In this document: positions 40,691 to 48,033 of the stretch, piece by piece
Position numbering within the stretch: the first letter of the stretch is position 1
Layout of the letters: every line of letters starts with the position of its first letter
Assembly: GCA_017515285.1 (NCBI GenBank)
Contig: JAFWGN010000005.1
Span: 1-64,000 of the forward strand
Source of the DNA: Candidatus Saccharimonadota bacterium
Lineage (GTDB): Bacteria; Patescibacteriota; Saccharimonadia; Saccharimonadales; Saccharimonadaceae
Direction of reading: 5' to 3'
DNA length: 64,000 nucleotides
Made by a program: the position numbers and the translations under genes
The notes under the pieces: model-generated
What the model saw: only the letters and a program-made list of their open reading frames with translations
Database searches by the model: none
What the model was told of the DNA's origin: nothing

Positions 40691-41326
40691 ATGAAACGGC
40701 TTTTTAATTATATCGCCTCCACCTTCCTCGCTCTCACCCTCCTCATGACCCCGAACGCTCACGCGACCTCCGTCGTCTCCTTCGAAAACAACGCCGACCG
40801 CTTCGTTTTCTACAACGCCTCCGATTCCGACCTCTTCTCCGACTTCCACGCCCTCATGCCGGGCGACACCCTCTCCGCCGACATCGCCGTCAAGAACACC
40901 GCCGCCGAATACGATTTTGTTAAAATCTACCTCCGCGCCGAACCAGACCCAAGTAGCTCCACCTTTCTCGAGAAACTCAACCTAAACCTTTATCAAGACG
41001 GCACCCTTCTCTCCAGCGCCCCCGCCTCCGATCCCGCCGTCTTAACCGAAAACTTCGAACTCGGCACTTTCAATCCCGGCGCCGAAACCCTCCTCACCGT
41101 CGAACTCTCCGCCCCGCTCACTCTCGAAAACGATTTTCAATTTGCGGGAGGCGGAATTAACTGGATTTTCACCGCCGAAGCCTACAAAGACGGCAAAATA
41201 ATCGCCCCCGACACCGGCGCCGCCCCAACCATTGGCATCACTCTCGCCCTCCCAGGAATCCTCTTTGCGGCTTTATTGACTACAACACTAGTATTACTGA
41301 TAAATAAACGAAAAATGAGAAAATAA
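40691..41326 (+). CDS. PDTG-anchored surface protein of the SipW operon
   Basis: 211 residues, GTGGAG upstream of the ATG. Signal peptide MKRLFNYIASTFLALTLLMTPNAHA in outline, a beta-rich domain of about 140 residues (TSVVSFENNADRF, LSADIAVKNTAAEYDFVKIYLRAE), then a sortase-like end: APDTGAA, a hydrophobic helix (ITLALPGILFAALLTTTLVLLI) and a basic tail NKRKMRK. The same PDTG-TM-basic order ends the protein at 5613-6689. It would hold the fibre at the cell surface. It closes the operon and is followed by a terminator. Confidence 0.72.
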   Translation: MKRLFNYIASTFLALTLLMTPNAHATSVVSFENNADRFVFYNASDSDLFSDFHALMPGDTLSADIAVKNTAAEYDFVKIYLRAEPDPSSSTFLEKLNLNLYQDGTLLSSAPASDPAVLTENFELGTFNPGAETLLTVELSAPLTLENDFQFAGGGINWIFTAEAYKDGKIIAPDTGAAPTIGITLALPGILFAALLTTTLVLLINKRKMRK

Positions 41327-41332
41327 TAATCC

Positions 41333-41370
41333 AAAAACGAGATCGGAATTCACTTCCGTCTCGTTTTTTT
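41333..41370 (+). terminator. Terminator of the SipW/TasA-like operon
   Basis: AAAAACGAGA...TCTCGTTTTTTT with a smaller inner CGGAA/TTCCG dyad, 7 bases after the last stop codon. Confidence 0.85.
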
Positions 41371-41421
41371 ATCCTAAAGTTTTCTTCGTTGGGGCTTCTT
41401 TTGCAAAAGAAGCCCCACTGT

Positions 41422-41448
41422 CTAGCACTCCGCCCTTGACAGTGCTAA
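41422..41448 (+). promoter_or_regulatory. CIRCE operator of groES-groEL
   Basis: CTAGCACTC-9 bases-CAGTGCTAA, two mismatches from the TTAGCACTC-N9-GAGTGCTAA consensus. It is the binding site of the heat-shock repressor HrcA, not encoded in the window. It covers the -35 hexamer. Confidence 0.9.
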
Positions 41449-41463
41449 TTTTTGCGCTACAAT
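41436..41463 (+). promoter_or_regulatory. Sigma70-type promoter of groES-groEL
   Basis: TTGACA (41436-41441), 16 bases, TACAAT (41458-41463), 23 bases before the groES ATG. An AAAAGGAG ribosome site is in the short leader. Confidence 0.88.
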
Positions 41464-41486
41464 AGAGTGCAGAAAAGGAGAAAAAC

Positions 41487-41741
41487 ATGCTAAAACCATT
41501 AAAAGACCGCGTTGTCGCAAAAGTCGAAAAACCGGCGGAAAAAACCGCTTCCGGCCTCCTTCTTCCGAGCGACTCCAAAGAAAAACCCAGCTTCGCCGTC
41601 GTCGAAGCCGTCGGCCCAGAAGTAAAGTCCGTTAAAAAAGGCGACAAGATTATTTACAAAGAATACAGCACCACCAACGTCAAACTCGGCGACGAAGACT
41701 ACCTCATCCTCGACGAAAAAGACATTTTAGCAACTCTCTAA
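41487..41741 (+). CDS. groES: Co-chaperonin GroES
   Basis: 84 residues, against 94-97 usually. Starts MLKPLKDRVVAKVEKPAEKTASGLLLPS, with the mobile loop (about residues 14-32) shortened, then GDKIIYKEY (52-60) and the ending DEKDILATL. It caps the GroEL ring. groEL starts 15 bases later. Controlled by the CIRCE/TTGACA promoter. Confidence 0.95.
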   Translation: MLKPLKDRVVAKVEKPAEKTASGLLLPSDSKEKPSFAVVEAVGPEVKSVKKGDKIIYKEYSTTNVKLGDEDYLILDEKDILATL

Positions 41742-41756
41742 ACAGGATATAATTAT

Positions 41757-43376
41757 ATGGCAAAAAAGATTTATTACGAAGCCGAAGCCCGCGAAAAGGT
41801 CCTATCCGGCGCTAAACAACTCTACGACGCCGTTAAAGTTACTTTCGGCCCGAAGGGCAAAAACGTCGTGATCGAAAAAGAATACGGCGCTCCAACCATC
41901 ACCCACGACGGCGTCACCGTCGCCGAAGCCGTCGAACTCGGCAAAACCGAAGATAACCTAGGCGAAGAAGTCGGCGCCAAACTCATCAAGACCGCCGCTC
42001 AAAAACTCAACAAATCCGCCGGCGACGGAACCACCACCGTCACGGTCTTAACTTACGAGATTTTGAACGAAGCCAACAAACTCATCGCCGCGGGCGTCAA
42101 TCCCATGGAACTTAGAAAGGGAATCGAAAAAGCCGGCGCGGAAATCATCAAAGGAATCGACAAACTCGCCGAAAAAATCGAAGGCGACGACAATAAAGTC
42201 GCCGAAGTCGCGACCATTTCCGCCGGCGACGCCGAAATCGGCAAACTCATCGCCGAAGTCATCAGCAAAATCGGCAAAGATGGTGTCGTTACCGTCGAAG
42301 CTGGCCAAGGCCTCGAGATGGAGCAAGAAATCGTCGAAGGCTTCTCCTACGATAAAGGTTATTCCTCCCCGTTCTTCGTCACCGACGTCAACCGCCAAGA
42401 AGCCGTCTTCGACAAACCCGCCATTTTAGTCACCGATAAAAAGATTTCCGCCGCCTCCGACATTCTCCCACTCCTCGAGAAGTGCGCCCAGGCCGGGCAG
42501 AAAGACCTAGTCATCATCGCCGAAGAAGTCGAAGGCGAAGCCCTCTCTCTCCTCGTTTTGAACAAGTTAAAGGGCGTCTTTAACTCTCTCGTCTTGAAAG
42601 CCCCCGCTTTCGGCGACAGAAGAAAAGAAGTCATGGAAGACATCGCCATCTTGACCGGTGCCACCCTCGTCTCTCAAGACCGCGGCCTCAAGCTTGAAGA
42701 AGCTGGCCTTGACGTCCTCGGCTCTGCCGGCAAAGTCATCGCCACCAAAGACGAAACCACTATCGTCAAAGGTTCCGGCGACAAAAAGGCGGTCAAGTCC
42801 CGCATCGACCTCATCCACTCCCAAGCCGAACTCGCTACCTCCGACTACGAAAGGGAGCAGTTCGAAAAACGCGCTGCCGCCCTCGAAGGCAAAGTTGCTA
42901 TCATCAAAGTCGGCGGCGCCACCGAAACCGAAATCGACGAAAAGAAATATCGCGTTGACGACGCTGTCGCTGCCACTAAAGCCGCGCTTAGTGAAGGTAT
43001 CGTCCCCGGCGGTGGTGTTACTCTCGTCAATCTCGCAAACGACCTCAAAGCCACCGATGACGGCGCTAAAATCGTTAAAAACGCTTTGAAACGCCCGCTC
43101 CTCCATATCTTGGAAAACGCTGGCTTGAATGCCCAAGCTCTCCTCGCCGAGGTAGAAAAAGCAAAGCCCGGCTTCGGCATTAACGTCATGAACCCCGAAG
43201 ACGGTCTCGTTGACATGAAAAAATCCGGCGTCATCGACCCCGCCCGCGTGACCAAGGAAGCCGTCAAGAACGCGGTCTCTATCGCCGCCACGGCTATCAC
43301 TATGGGTGCCCTCATCGTCGAAATCCCGGAAAAGGAACCCGAAGCTCCCGCCGGCAACATGGGCGGCATGTACTAA
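41757..43376 (+). CDS. groEL: Chaperonin GroEL
   Basis: 539 residues. ATP-binding [11 protein letters not shown] (30-40) and DGTTTVTVL (86-94), apical domain with the ...[10 protein letters not shown]... substrate-binding segment, [13 protein letters not shown] (about 405-417), and the C-terminal GNMGGMY tail (shorter GGM repeat than in most bacteria). Folds cytosolic proteins in a ring with GroES. Ribosome site ACAGGATATA just before the start. Confidence 0.97.
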   Translation: MAKKIYYEAEAREKVLSGAKQLYDAVKVTFGPKGKNVVIEKEYGAPTITHDGVTVAEAVELGKTEDNLGEEVGAKLIKTAAQKLNKSAGDGTTTVTVLTYEILNEANKLIAAGVNPMELRKGIEKAGAEIIKGIDKLAEKIEGDDNKVAEVATISAGDAEIGKLIAEVISKIGKDGVVTVEAGQGLEMEQEIVEGFSYDKGYSSPFFVTDVNRQEAVFDKPAILVTDKKISAASDILPLLEKCAQAGQKDLVIIAEEVEGEALSLLVLNKLKGVFNSLVLKAPAFGDRRKEVMEDIAILTGATLVSQDRGLKLEEAGLDVLGSAGKVIATKDETTIVKGSGDKKAVKSRIDLIHSQAELATSDYEREQFEKRAAALEGKVAIIKVGGATETEIDEKKYRVDDAVAATKAALSEGIVPGGGVTLVNLANDLKATDDGAKIVKNALKRPLLHILENAGLNAQALLAEVEKAKPGFGINVMNPEDGLVDMKKSGVIDPARVTKEAVKNAVSIAATAITMGALIVEIPEKEPEAPAGNMGGMY

Positions 43377-43380
43377 CCCT

Positions 43381-43415
43381 AAAAAAATAACCCCCTAAAA
43401 GGGGGCTATTTTTTA
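43381..43415. terminator. Bidirectional terminator after groEL
   Basis: AAAAAATAACCCCC/GGGGGCTATTTTTT around a 5-base loop, shared with the convergent gene ending at 43413. Confidence 0.87.
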
Positions 43416-43919
43416 TTTTAACTTATTAACAAGTTCAAGTAGCGCCTTCGCCCTACTCCCTTCGTCTGCAATCTGCTTCGCAAGTTCAAGCGCCTTCGCC
43501 GGCTCGCCAAATCTCAACGTAATATCAAATTTTTCCTCAACCGGCATCTCGACCTTATCAAGCAACGGATAAAGCGCCCGATACGCCTCGCTCAAAGTGT
43601 CTTCATTTGCCCCTCCCGCCGCCGGAGCCGCTACCGCCTCGGGAGCTGTCGCCTCGGGAACCGCCGGCGCCACCATCCCCGGCATCGGAGGCATCGCAGG
43701 CTCGGCCGGAACTTCCGGAGCCGGCGCCGCCGCAAATTCCGGTTGGACCGGAGCAACGTCAACTCTCGCCCCAGTTACCGGCGCACCCGGAACCGCCGCG
43801 AGTTCGTTCGCGAGCTGTTCGTTTTCCGCCACCGAAGTCGCCGAATCCACCGGCGCTTCCGCAGGTGCACTGTCCCTGGTTATATCATCAATTGCTTTTT
43901 GCAATTCGTCGTTATTCAT
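43413..43919 (-). CDS. Hypothetical Ala/Pro-rich protein with a helical end
   Basis: 168 residues. A short helical start (MNNDELQKAIDDITRD), then about 95 residues of Ala/Pro/Glu/Val linker, then a conserved-looking helical C-terminus of about 60 residues (EDTLSEAYRALYPLLDKVEMPVEEKFDITLRF...ALELVNKLK in outline). The latter part pairs EKFDITLRFGEPAKALELAKQIAD with a short helix. No TM or signal; it may link two folded parts. The role is unknown. GTGG within an AAAAGGGTGG stretch stands near the ATG as ribosome site. Confidence 0.6.
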   Translation of the reverse strand: MNNDELQKAIDDITRDSAPAEAPVDSATSVAENEQLANELAAVPGAPVTGARVDVAPVQPEFAAAPAPEVPAEPAMPPMPGMVAPAVPEATAPEAVAAPAAGGANEDTLSEAYRALYPLLDKVEMPVEEKFDITLRFGEPAKALELAKQIADEGSRAKALLELVNKLK

Positions 43920-44005
43920 TTACCACCCTTTTCTTTTCTTATTTTATTTTTAATATAAAACTCTACTTACCCCCCATAATACCACATCTCGAATAAAAGC
44001 ACAAG

Positions 44006-44491
44006 CTAAATCCGCAGCAATCTCACCACTTTATCCAAAAAATCCGGTTGCACTTCTTCCATGGGCAACCTCGCCCCGAACGCATCGACAATCTCCTCTC
44101 CACTCTCCTTCGGGAAAAACACCGTTACCTGAAGCGAAAATCGTCGTCTAGGTCGAAGCACAATCGCAAAATTCTCCCCCTCTTGCAAAATCCCAAAGCT
44201 CCTATAATCCTCGTATTTATAAAGATTATTCCCCTCTAAAAGCCCCTTCGAAGAAAGGGAATAACGCAGTTTCCTTGGCGGACGCACCGAATAAATAATC
44301 AGTGCCACCGCCGAAAACACGACGAGCGCCGTAAACGTCCACCATCTCAAATAAACCGACAGTGCGACAAGTATAACCGCAACAACCGCAAATCCAATAT
44401 ACCACCCCGCCTTTTTCTCTCGCCAAACATACTCTTCCGCCTCCCAGTTCACAATCTCTGCATTAACCGCACTAGAACTTTTCTTTACCAT
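44006..44491 (-). CDS. Hypothetical two-TM membrane protein
   Basis: 161 residues. Short hydrophilic start, two TM helices at about 28-48 and 50-68 (WYIGFAVVAVILVALSVYL then WWTFTALVVFSAVALIIYSV), followed by an about 90-residue cytoplasmic domain with RPPRKLRYSLSSKG, Arg-rich RPRRRFSLQV and KVVRLLRI. The form suits PH-like membrane-associated domains, which is a tentative comparison. TGGTATAAT ends 6 bases before the ATG, a leaderless start. It stands alone between the Ala/Pro-rich protein and tRNA-Ser. Confidence 0.55.
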   Translation of the reverse strand: MVKKSSSAVNAEIVNWEAEEYVWREKKAGWYIGFAVVAVILVALSVYLRWWTFTALVVFSAVALIIYSVRPPRKLRYSLSSKGLLEGNNLYKYEDYRSFGILQEGENFAIVLRPRRRFSLQVTVFFPKESGEEIVDAFGARLPMEEVQPDFLDKVVRLLRI

Positions 44492-44521
44492 AGCCCCATT
44501 ATACCACGCACTAACTAAAAT

Positions 44522-44622
44522 TTGTTAGCTAGAATCGCCTAGATTGGTGATTTCTTCGTTCGACGCGCGCCTATCGGCGAGCAAAAACGAAAAATCGCCA
44601 AGATCGGCGACTCTAGCAACAA
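44522..44622. repeat. Imperfect 32-bp inverted repeat downstream of tRNA-Ser
   Basis: The left arm 44522-44553 and right arm 44590-44621 pair at about 27 of 32 positions (TTGTT, GCTAGA, TCGCC, TTGG and GATTT are shared). The right arm itself contains CGCCGATCTTGGCGATTTTT, a terminator-like hairpin directly after tRNA-Ser on the minus strand. The loop holds a CGCGCGCC stretch. Confidence 0.6.
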
Positions 44623-44627
44623 ATTTT

Positions 44628-44720
44628 TGGCGGAGGGTGGGAGATTCGAACTCCCGCTCCAGATTACTCCAGACTAACGATTTAGCAAACCGTCCCCTTC
44701 AGCCACTTGGGTAACCCTCC
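44628..44720 (-). tRNA. tRNA-Ser (anticodon GCT)
   Basis: Class II tRNA with acceptor GGAGGGT paired to ACCCTCC, anticodon loop TTGCTAA, a long variable arm, T-loop TTCGAAT, and encoded CCA. Confidence 0.93.
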
Positions 44721-44829
44721 ATCCTCTATATCTTACCATAAAACTGAAAATAATACACCATTGCTTTTTACTACAACTTGTGATATAATTATAAAATATA
44801 ACCATTTAATCAAATAACTGCGAGATTAT

Positions 44830-45198
44830 ATGAACAAAATCATCCAAAAAGCCTCCCAAGTCCTCACTGGCGCTGCCACTATGGCCACTCTCGGCGCCGG
44901 CAAGGTTATGGCCTACTCCGTCAAAGAGGGAATCGAAACCGCGAAAACCTCCGAAATGCCCAACAACCTCATTGGCAACGGCGGTGTCATCAACAAGATC
45001 ACCTCTTACATTCTTTATGCCCTCGGCATCATCTCCGTGATTATGCTCATCGTCGGCGGCGTTAAATACGCTCTCTCCGGCGGCGACTCCAAAGCCGTCA
45101 CCGACGCAAAGAACACCATCATCTACGCCCTCATCGGCCTCGCTGTCGCGCTTCTTTCTTACGCGATTGTCAGCTTCGTTCTTGGCGTCGTCGCCTAG
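44830..45198 (+). CDS. T4SS-type pilin-like two-TM protein 1
   Basis: 122 residues. Weak signal at the N-terminus, then TM helices at about 60-82 (ILYALGIISVIMLIVGGVKYALSGG) and 95-119 (NTIIYALIGLAVALLSYAIVSFVL). The loop GGDSKAVTDAKNT between them is the hallmark of the small CPR pilin family (T4SS_pilin/TrbC-like). Such proteins resemble VirB2 pilins. Here it is alone, 3 kb before the VirB6-VirB4 genes, and convergent with comF (the two stops overlap by 4 bases). Probably subunit of a surface or DNA-uptake pilus. Confidence 0.78.
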   Translation: MNKIIQKASQVLTGAATMATLGAGKVMAYSVKEGIETAKTSEMPNNLIGNGGVINKITSYILYALGIISVIMLIVGGVKYALSGGDSKAVTDAKNTIIYALIGLAVALLSYAIVSFVLGVVA

Positions 45199-45911
45199 TC
45201 AACTTCGCCTTGTCGAATTACCGGCTTCTTCCGAGGCCGGTTTTTTGTTATCGCCAAAGCCTCCACCTTCAAAATCCCCGCCTCCTTCAATATTCTCCCC
45301 GCCTCAGTCAAACTCGCCCCCGTCGTCCAAACATCATCCAAAATCACCACTCTCGCATCTTTATATTTACCAAAATCAATCGCCGAATTAATCTGCACCG
45401 CCTCCTTCGCCTGCTTCCGTCGCACTTTCTCGCTCGCTCCCACCTGCACCGTATCTTTCGCCCGCGAAAGCAACCTCACTCTCCGAATTTCCCCGCCCGA
45501 AAGTCGCTCAATCTCCCGCGCAATCATATCCATATGGTCAAGCCCCCTCTCCCGAATATGCTTCCGACTCGTCGGCATCGGCACTAGAACCACCTCCTCT
45601 CGGCTCTCTTTCGTCATCTTAGAAAAATACCCCAGATACACCACCTCCGCAATCTCCAGAAAAAGCCCTCTAACCGAATAATACTTCGCCTCCTCGACCA
45701 TCTCCCCAAGAATCTCATCCCTAAACCCCAAAAACCTCGCGCGAAATAACTCCCCTTTCTCCTGAATTATGGAGGCCTTCATATTCTCGCTTATGTATTT
45801 TTTACAACACCCACACAAGTACTCTCCGCTCACTCCGCACCCCCGACAACGGGGAGGGAAAAGCCCGTTTATTATATTTTTTACAACACTTTTTATGTTA
45901 ATTTTTGTCAT
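45195..45911 (-). CDS. ComF-family phosphoribosyltransferase
   Basis: 238 residues. An N-terminal zinc-binding stretch with CRGCGVSGEYLCGCCKKYI (four or more Cys, about 19-37), then a type I phosphoribosyltransferase fold: VPMPTSRKHIRERGLDHMD and the PRPP-binding loop ARVVILDDVWTTGASLTEAG (about 190-208). ComF supports competence for DNA uptake, in line with the nearby pilin and secretion genes. The ATG is 8 bases after TGGTAAAAT, so it is probably leaderless. It is convergent with the pilin gene. Confidence 0.9.
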   Translation of the reverse strand: MTKINIKSVVKNIINGLFPPRCRGCGVSGEYLCGCCKKYISENMKASIIQEKGELFRARFLGFRDEILGEMVEEAKYYSVRGLFLEIAEVVYLGYFSKMTKESREEVVLVPMPTSRKHIRERGLDHMDMIAREIERLSGGEIRRVRLLSRAKDTVQVGASEKVRRKQAKEAVQINSAIDFGKYKDARVVILDDVWTTGASLTEAGRILKEAGILKVEALAITKNRPRKKPVIRQGEVD

Positions 45912-45981
45912 CTCTCTTGATTTTACCAGAAAACCGCTTTATAATTAAGCATATACTATATAAAGTGGAGGAAAACCGAGT

Positions 45982-46515
45982 ATGGCTCGTAAAACCAACG
46001 ATGACATGCTGATGGAAGATGAACTAGCTGCCGCCTTCCTCGAAGACGACGCTGCCACTATGCTCGAGCCCGACGAGCCTATTTCCGCTCCCGCGGAAGA
46101 AGAAGCTGCCGTCGCACCCGAAGAAGAAGAAACAATCGAACCATCAGACGAGGGGGATGATGGGTGGGAAACTGGCGATGATTTTCCTGGACAACTCGCC
46201 GTAGATGTCTATGAAACCGCCGACAAATTAGTAATCAAGGCCCGCACCGCCGGAATCAAGAAATCCGACTTAAACGTCTCGATTCACGATTCAATTCTAA
46301 CAATTTCCGGCGTTTTGAGCGGCGGGGAAGATGACCAAACGACCCGTTGGCACATCCAAGAATGTTACTGGGGCGAATTCTCCCGGACGATTGCCCTCCC
46401 GGTCGCCGTCCGCGAAGACGAGAATTCCGTCAAAGCCGAACTTCGAGATGGCGTCTTGACAATCACCTTCGAAAAAGAAAAAGTCGAAGCCCCGAAAGTC
46501 ATCCCCGTCCAATAA
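45982..46515 (+). CDS. Small heat-shock protein (Hsp20/alpha-crystallin)
   Basis: 177 residues. The first 65 residues are a very acidic arm (EEEEAAVAPEEEETIEPSDE and similar). The alpha-crystallin domain then starts at GQLAVDVYETADKLVIKARTAGIKKSDLNVSIHDSILTISG, and the WGEFSRTIALPVAVREDENSVKAELRDGVLTITFEK stretch is the family signature; it ends in KVIPVQ in place of the usual I-x-I tail. GGAGG lies 9 bases upstream; TATAAT is at about 45941. No CIRCE. An ATP-independent holdase. Confidence 0.93.
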   Translation: MARKTNDDMLMEDELAAAFLEDDAATMLEPDEPISAPAEEEAAVAPEEEETIEPSDEGDDGWETGDDFPGQLAVDVYETADKLVIKARTAGIKKSDLNVSIHDSILTISGVLSGGEDDQTTRWHIQECYWGEFSRTIALPVAVREDENSVKAELRDGVLTITFEKEKVEAPKVIPVQ

Positions 46516-46533
46516 CCCGCCTCACTAACCCCA

Positions 46534-46565
46534 ATTAGCCCGGAACCCTCCGGGCTAATTTTTAT
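46534..46565 (+). terminator. Terminator of the Hsp20 gene
   Basis: ATTAGCCCGGA/TCCGGGCTAAT with a short loop and TTTTTATT following, about 20 bases after the stop codon. Confidence 0.87.
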
Positions 46566-46599
46566 TCATTATTCATGAACTCAACACTTTACCTTAAAA

Positions 46600-46626
46600 A
46601 ATCCCCTACCGTACTGGTAGGGGATT
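46600..46626 (-). terminator. Terminator of the pilin gene cluster
   Basis: AATCCCCTACC/GGTAGGGGATT with a 5-base loop, followed on the minus strand by TTTTT. It lies 15 bases past the 46641 stop. Confidence 0.87.
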
Positions 46627-46640
46627 AAAGTAAAAACATT

Positions 46641-47045
46641 TTAGTCTCTGCCCGTTAAGGCGCCAAGCACGAAGTTGACGATAGCATAAGCAAGCACGGC
46701 AATCGCAAGCCCAACGAGCCCATAGATAATCGTGTTCTTCGCCTTCGTCACGGCAGCTTGATCACCCGCCGACGTCGCATATTGCACGCCACCAATGATA
46801 ATCATCACGACCGCAAGAATACCAATAACATAGAGCAAGGTATTAATTACTCTCTTTACTATCGTTTCCAGGTCGGCCGAACTGCTGCTCGGCTCAACAA
46901 CCCTCAAAGCATCCCTGACTGAATCCGCCGCATCCGCATACGCCGGGGTTGTTTCCATGAGCGCCGGCGCCGCCGCCGCACCTACGCCAACGACAGCAAA
47001 CACAATCGCCATCATCGCAGTTTTGAGTTTACTAGATAATTTCAT
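46641..47045 (-). CDS. T4SS-type pilin-like two-TM protein 2
   Basis: 134 residues. Signal peptide MKLSSKLKTAMMAIVFAVVGVGAAAAPALM in outline, then TMs at about 73-95 (LLYVIGILAVVMIIIGGVQYATSAG) and 108-131 (TIIYGLVGLAIAVLAYAIVNFVL), with the GDQAAVTKAKNT loop. Same family as the proteins at 44830, 47117 and 47441. AAAGGA stands before the ATG. It is the last gene of a minus-strand cluster of three pilin-like proteins and ends with a strong terminator. Confidence 0.78.
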   Translation of the reverse strand: MKLSSKLKTAMMAIVFAVVGVGAAAAPALMETTPAYADAADSVRDALRVVEPSSSSADLETIVKRVINTLLYVIGILAVVMIIIGGVQYATSAGDQAAVTKAKNTIIYGLVGLAIAVLAYAIVNFVLGALTGRD

Positions 47046-47116
47046 TTTATCCTTTCTTTTAGCTTAAGCATATAATAACAAACTACTCTCTAAAAATCAA
47101 GCCTTTTAAGAATAAT

Positions 47117-47431
47117 CTAGCCGTTCGTCAAAGTAGTCAGCACGAAGTTCACAATCGCATAAGCGAGAATAACAATCGCAAGCCCGACAATCGCCGCGAC
47201 AAGCGTTGCCTTCGCCTTCGCCACTGCACTCGGATTTCCGGCGCTCGAAGTCATCTGGATCCCCGAAATAATAATCATCACCACCGCAATAATCCCCGTC
47301 GCATAAAAAATCGTGTTAATAACGTTATTCGTAACCGTCTCCGAACTCGTCTTCGGAAGCGACTCCAAAACCTCCACCACTTGCGACTTCCCCGCATTTG
47401 GGTCCACCCCGAAAATTTCCAAAATCTTCAT
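47117..47431 (-). CDS. T4SS-type pilin-like two-TM protein 3 (no signal peptide)
   Basis: 104 residues. Starts MKILEIFGVDPNAGKSQVVEVLESL and has no signal peptide, unlike its neighbours. TMs at about 45-67 (FYATGIIAVVMIIISGIQMTSSAG) and 78-101 (ATLVAAIVGLAIVILAYAIVNFVL), with the GNPSAVAKAKAT loop. AGGAGAAAGAG lies just upstream of the ATG as a ribosome site. It follows the 47441 gene by 9 bases, so the two share a transcript. Possibly an accessory inner-membrane pilin. Confidence 0.75.
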   Translation of the reverse strand: MKILEIFGVDPNAGKSQVVEVLESLPKTSSETVTNNVINTIFYATGIIAVVMIIISGIQMTSSAGNPSAVAKAKATLVAAIVGLAIVILAYAIVNFVLTTLTNG

Positions 47432-47440
47432 CTCTTTCTC

Positions 47441-47878
47441 CTAAACCCCCACCGTCTTTAATACCGCCGTCACGATTGCATAAGCAAGCAGAGAAATCAC
47501 TAGCCCCGTAATCGCCCCAGAAATCGTCTTTTTCGCTTTCGTCATCGTCATCGGGTCCCCGGCACTCAACATATACTGGATTCCTCCGACCATAGTCAGC
47601 ACTACCGACAAAATCCCCACCACGAACAGCAAGTCCTTCACGACCGTCCCGACAATCCCAATCACCGTATTTTGCAACTTATCCTTTTCAAAATTCTTGC
47701 CAGAAATATTGCCGTCCGAATCGCAAATTAGCGTCGCATACCACGGGTCCAACCCAAAAAACTTAATCTGCCGACAGCTCCCTCCACCCCCATCACCCGT
47801 CGCGAACGCCCCCGCCGGAGTCAACGCCCCCGCCATTATCATCATCCCCGCCAAAATACTTAAAAGTTTCTTTCTCAT
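47441..47878 (-). CDS. T4SS-type pilin-like two-TM protein 4
   Basis: 145 residues from the ATG at 47878, which lies 6 bases after TGGTATAAT; the ATG at 47896 lies upstream of that element. Signal peptide MRKKLLSILAGMMIMAGALTPAGAFA in outline. The mature part has a Cys pair (about 31 and 48; GGGSCRQIKFFG, LICDSDG), then the two TMs of the family (DLLFVVGILSVVLTMVGGIQYMLSAG and AITGLVISLLAYAIVTAVL). It is first in the cluster of three. The short Cys-rich loop may mark it as a specialised subunit. Confidence 0.77.
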   Translation of the reverse strand: MRKKLLSILAGMMIMAGALTPAGAFATGDGGGGSCRQIKFFGLDPWYATLICDSDGNISGKNFEKDKLQNTVIGIVGTVVKDLLFVVGILSVVLTMVGGIQYMLSAGDPMTMTKAKKTISGAITGLVISLLAYAIVTAVLKTVGV

Positions 47879-47900
47879 ACCCTCATTATACCACATAAGG

Positions 47901-47971
47901 GAAGCTTTAATAGTTCTTTTCTTAACAACCGCGGCGAGACTTCTGTCAAGAAAAGAAGCTATTGAAGCTTT
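47901..47971. repeat. Inverted repeat in the divergent pilin/VirB6 promoter region
   Basis: 47901-47923 and 47948-47970 pair at 21 of 23 positions with one bulged base (GAAGCTTTAATAG...CTATTGAAGCTT). It lies between the divergent pilin and VirB6 transcripts, upstream of the TTGACG-TATAAT promoter. It may be an operator or cruciform; the role is inferred from location. Confidence 0.7.
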
Positions 47972-47983
47972 CTCTTTAATTAC

Positions 47984-48012
47984 TTGACGGAAAGCTTTTT
48001 CTGTGCTATAAT
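47984..48012 (+). promoter_or_regulatory. Promoter of the VirB6-VirB4 operon
   Basis: TTGACG, 17 bases, TATAAT with upstream TGC (extended -10), 21 bases before the ATG at 48034. It is among the best -35/-10 matches in the window. Confidence 0.82.
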
Positions 48013-48033
48013 TTAAGAGATAATCTTATCTGT

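Noticed and set aside
45195-45391. Extra plus-strand frame after the pilin stop
   Set aside because: Antisense of comF; the comF PRPP loop is intact on the minus strand.
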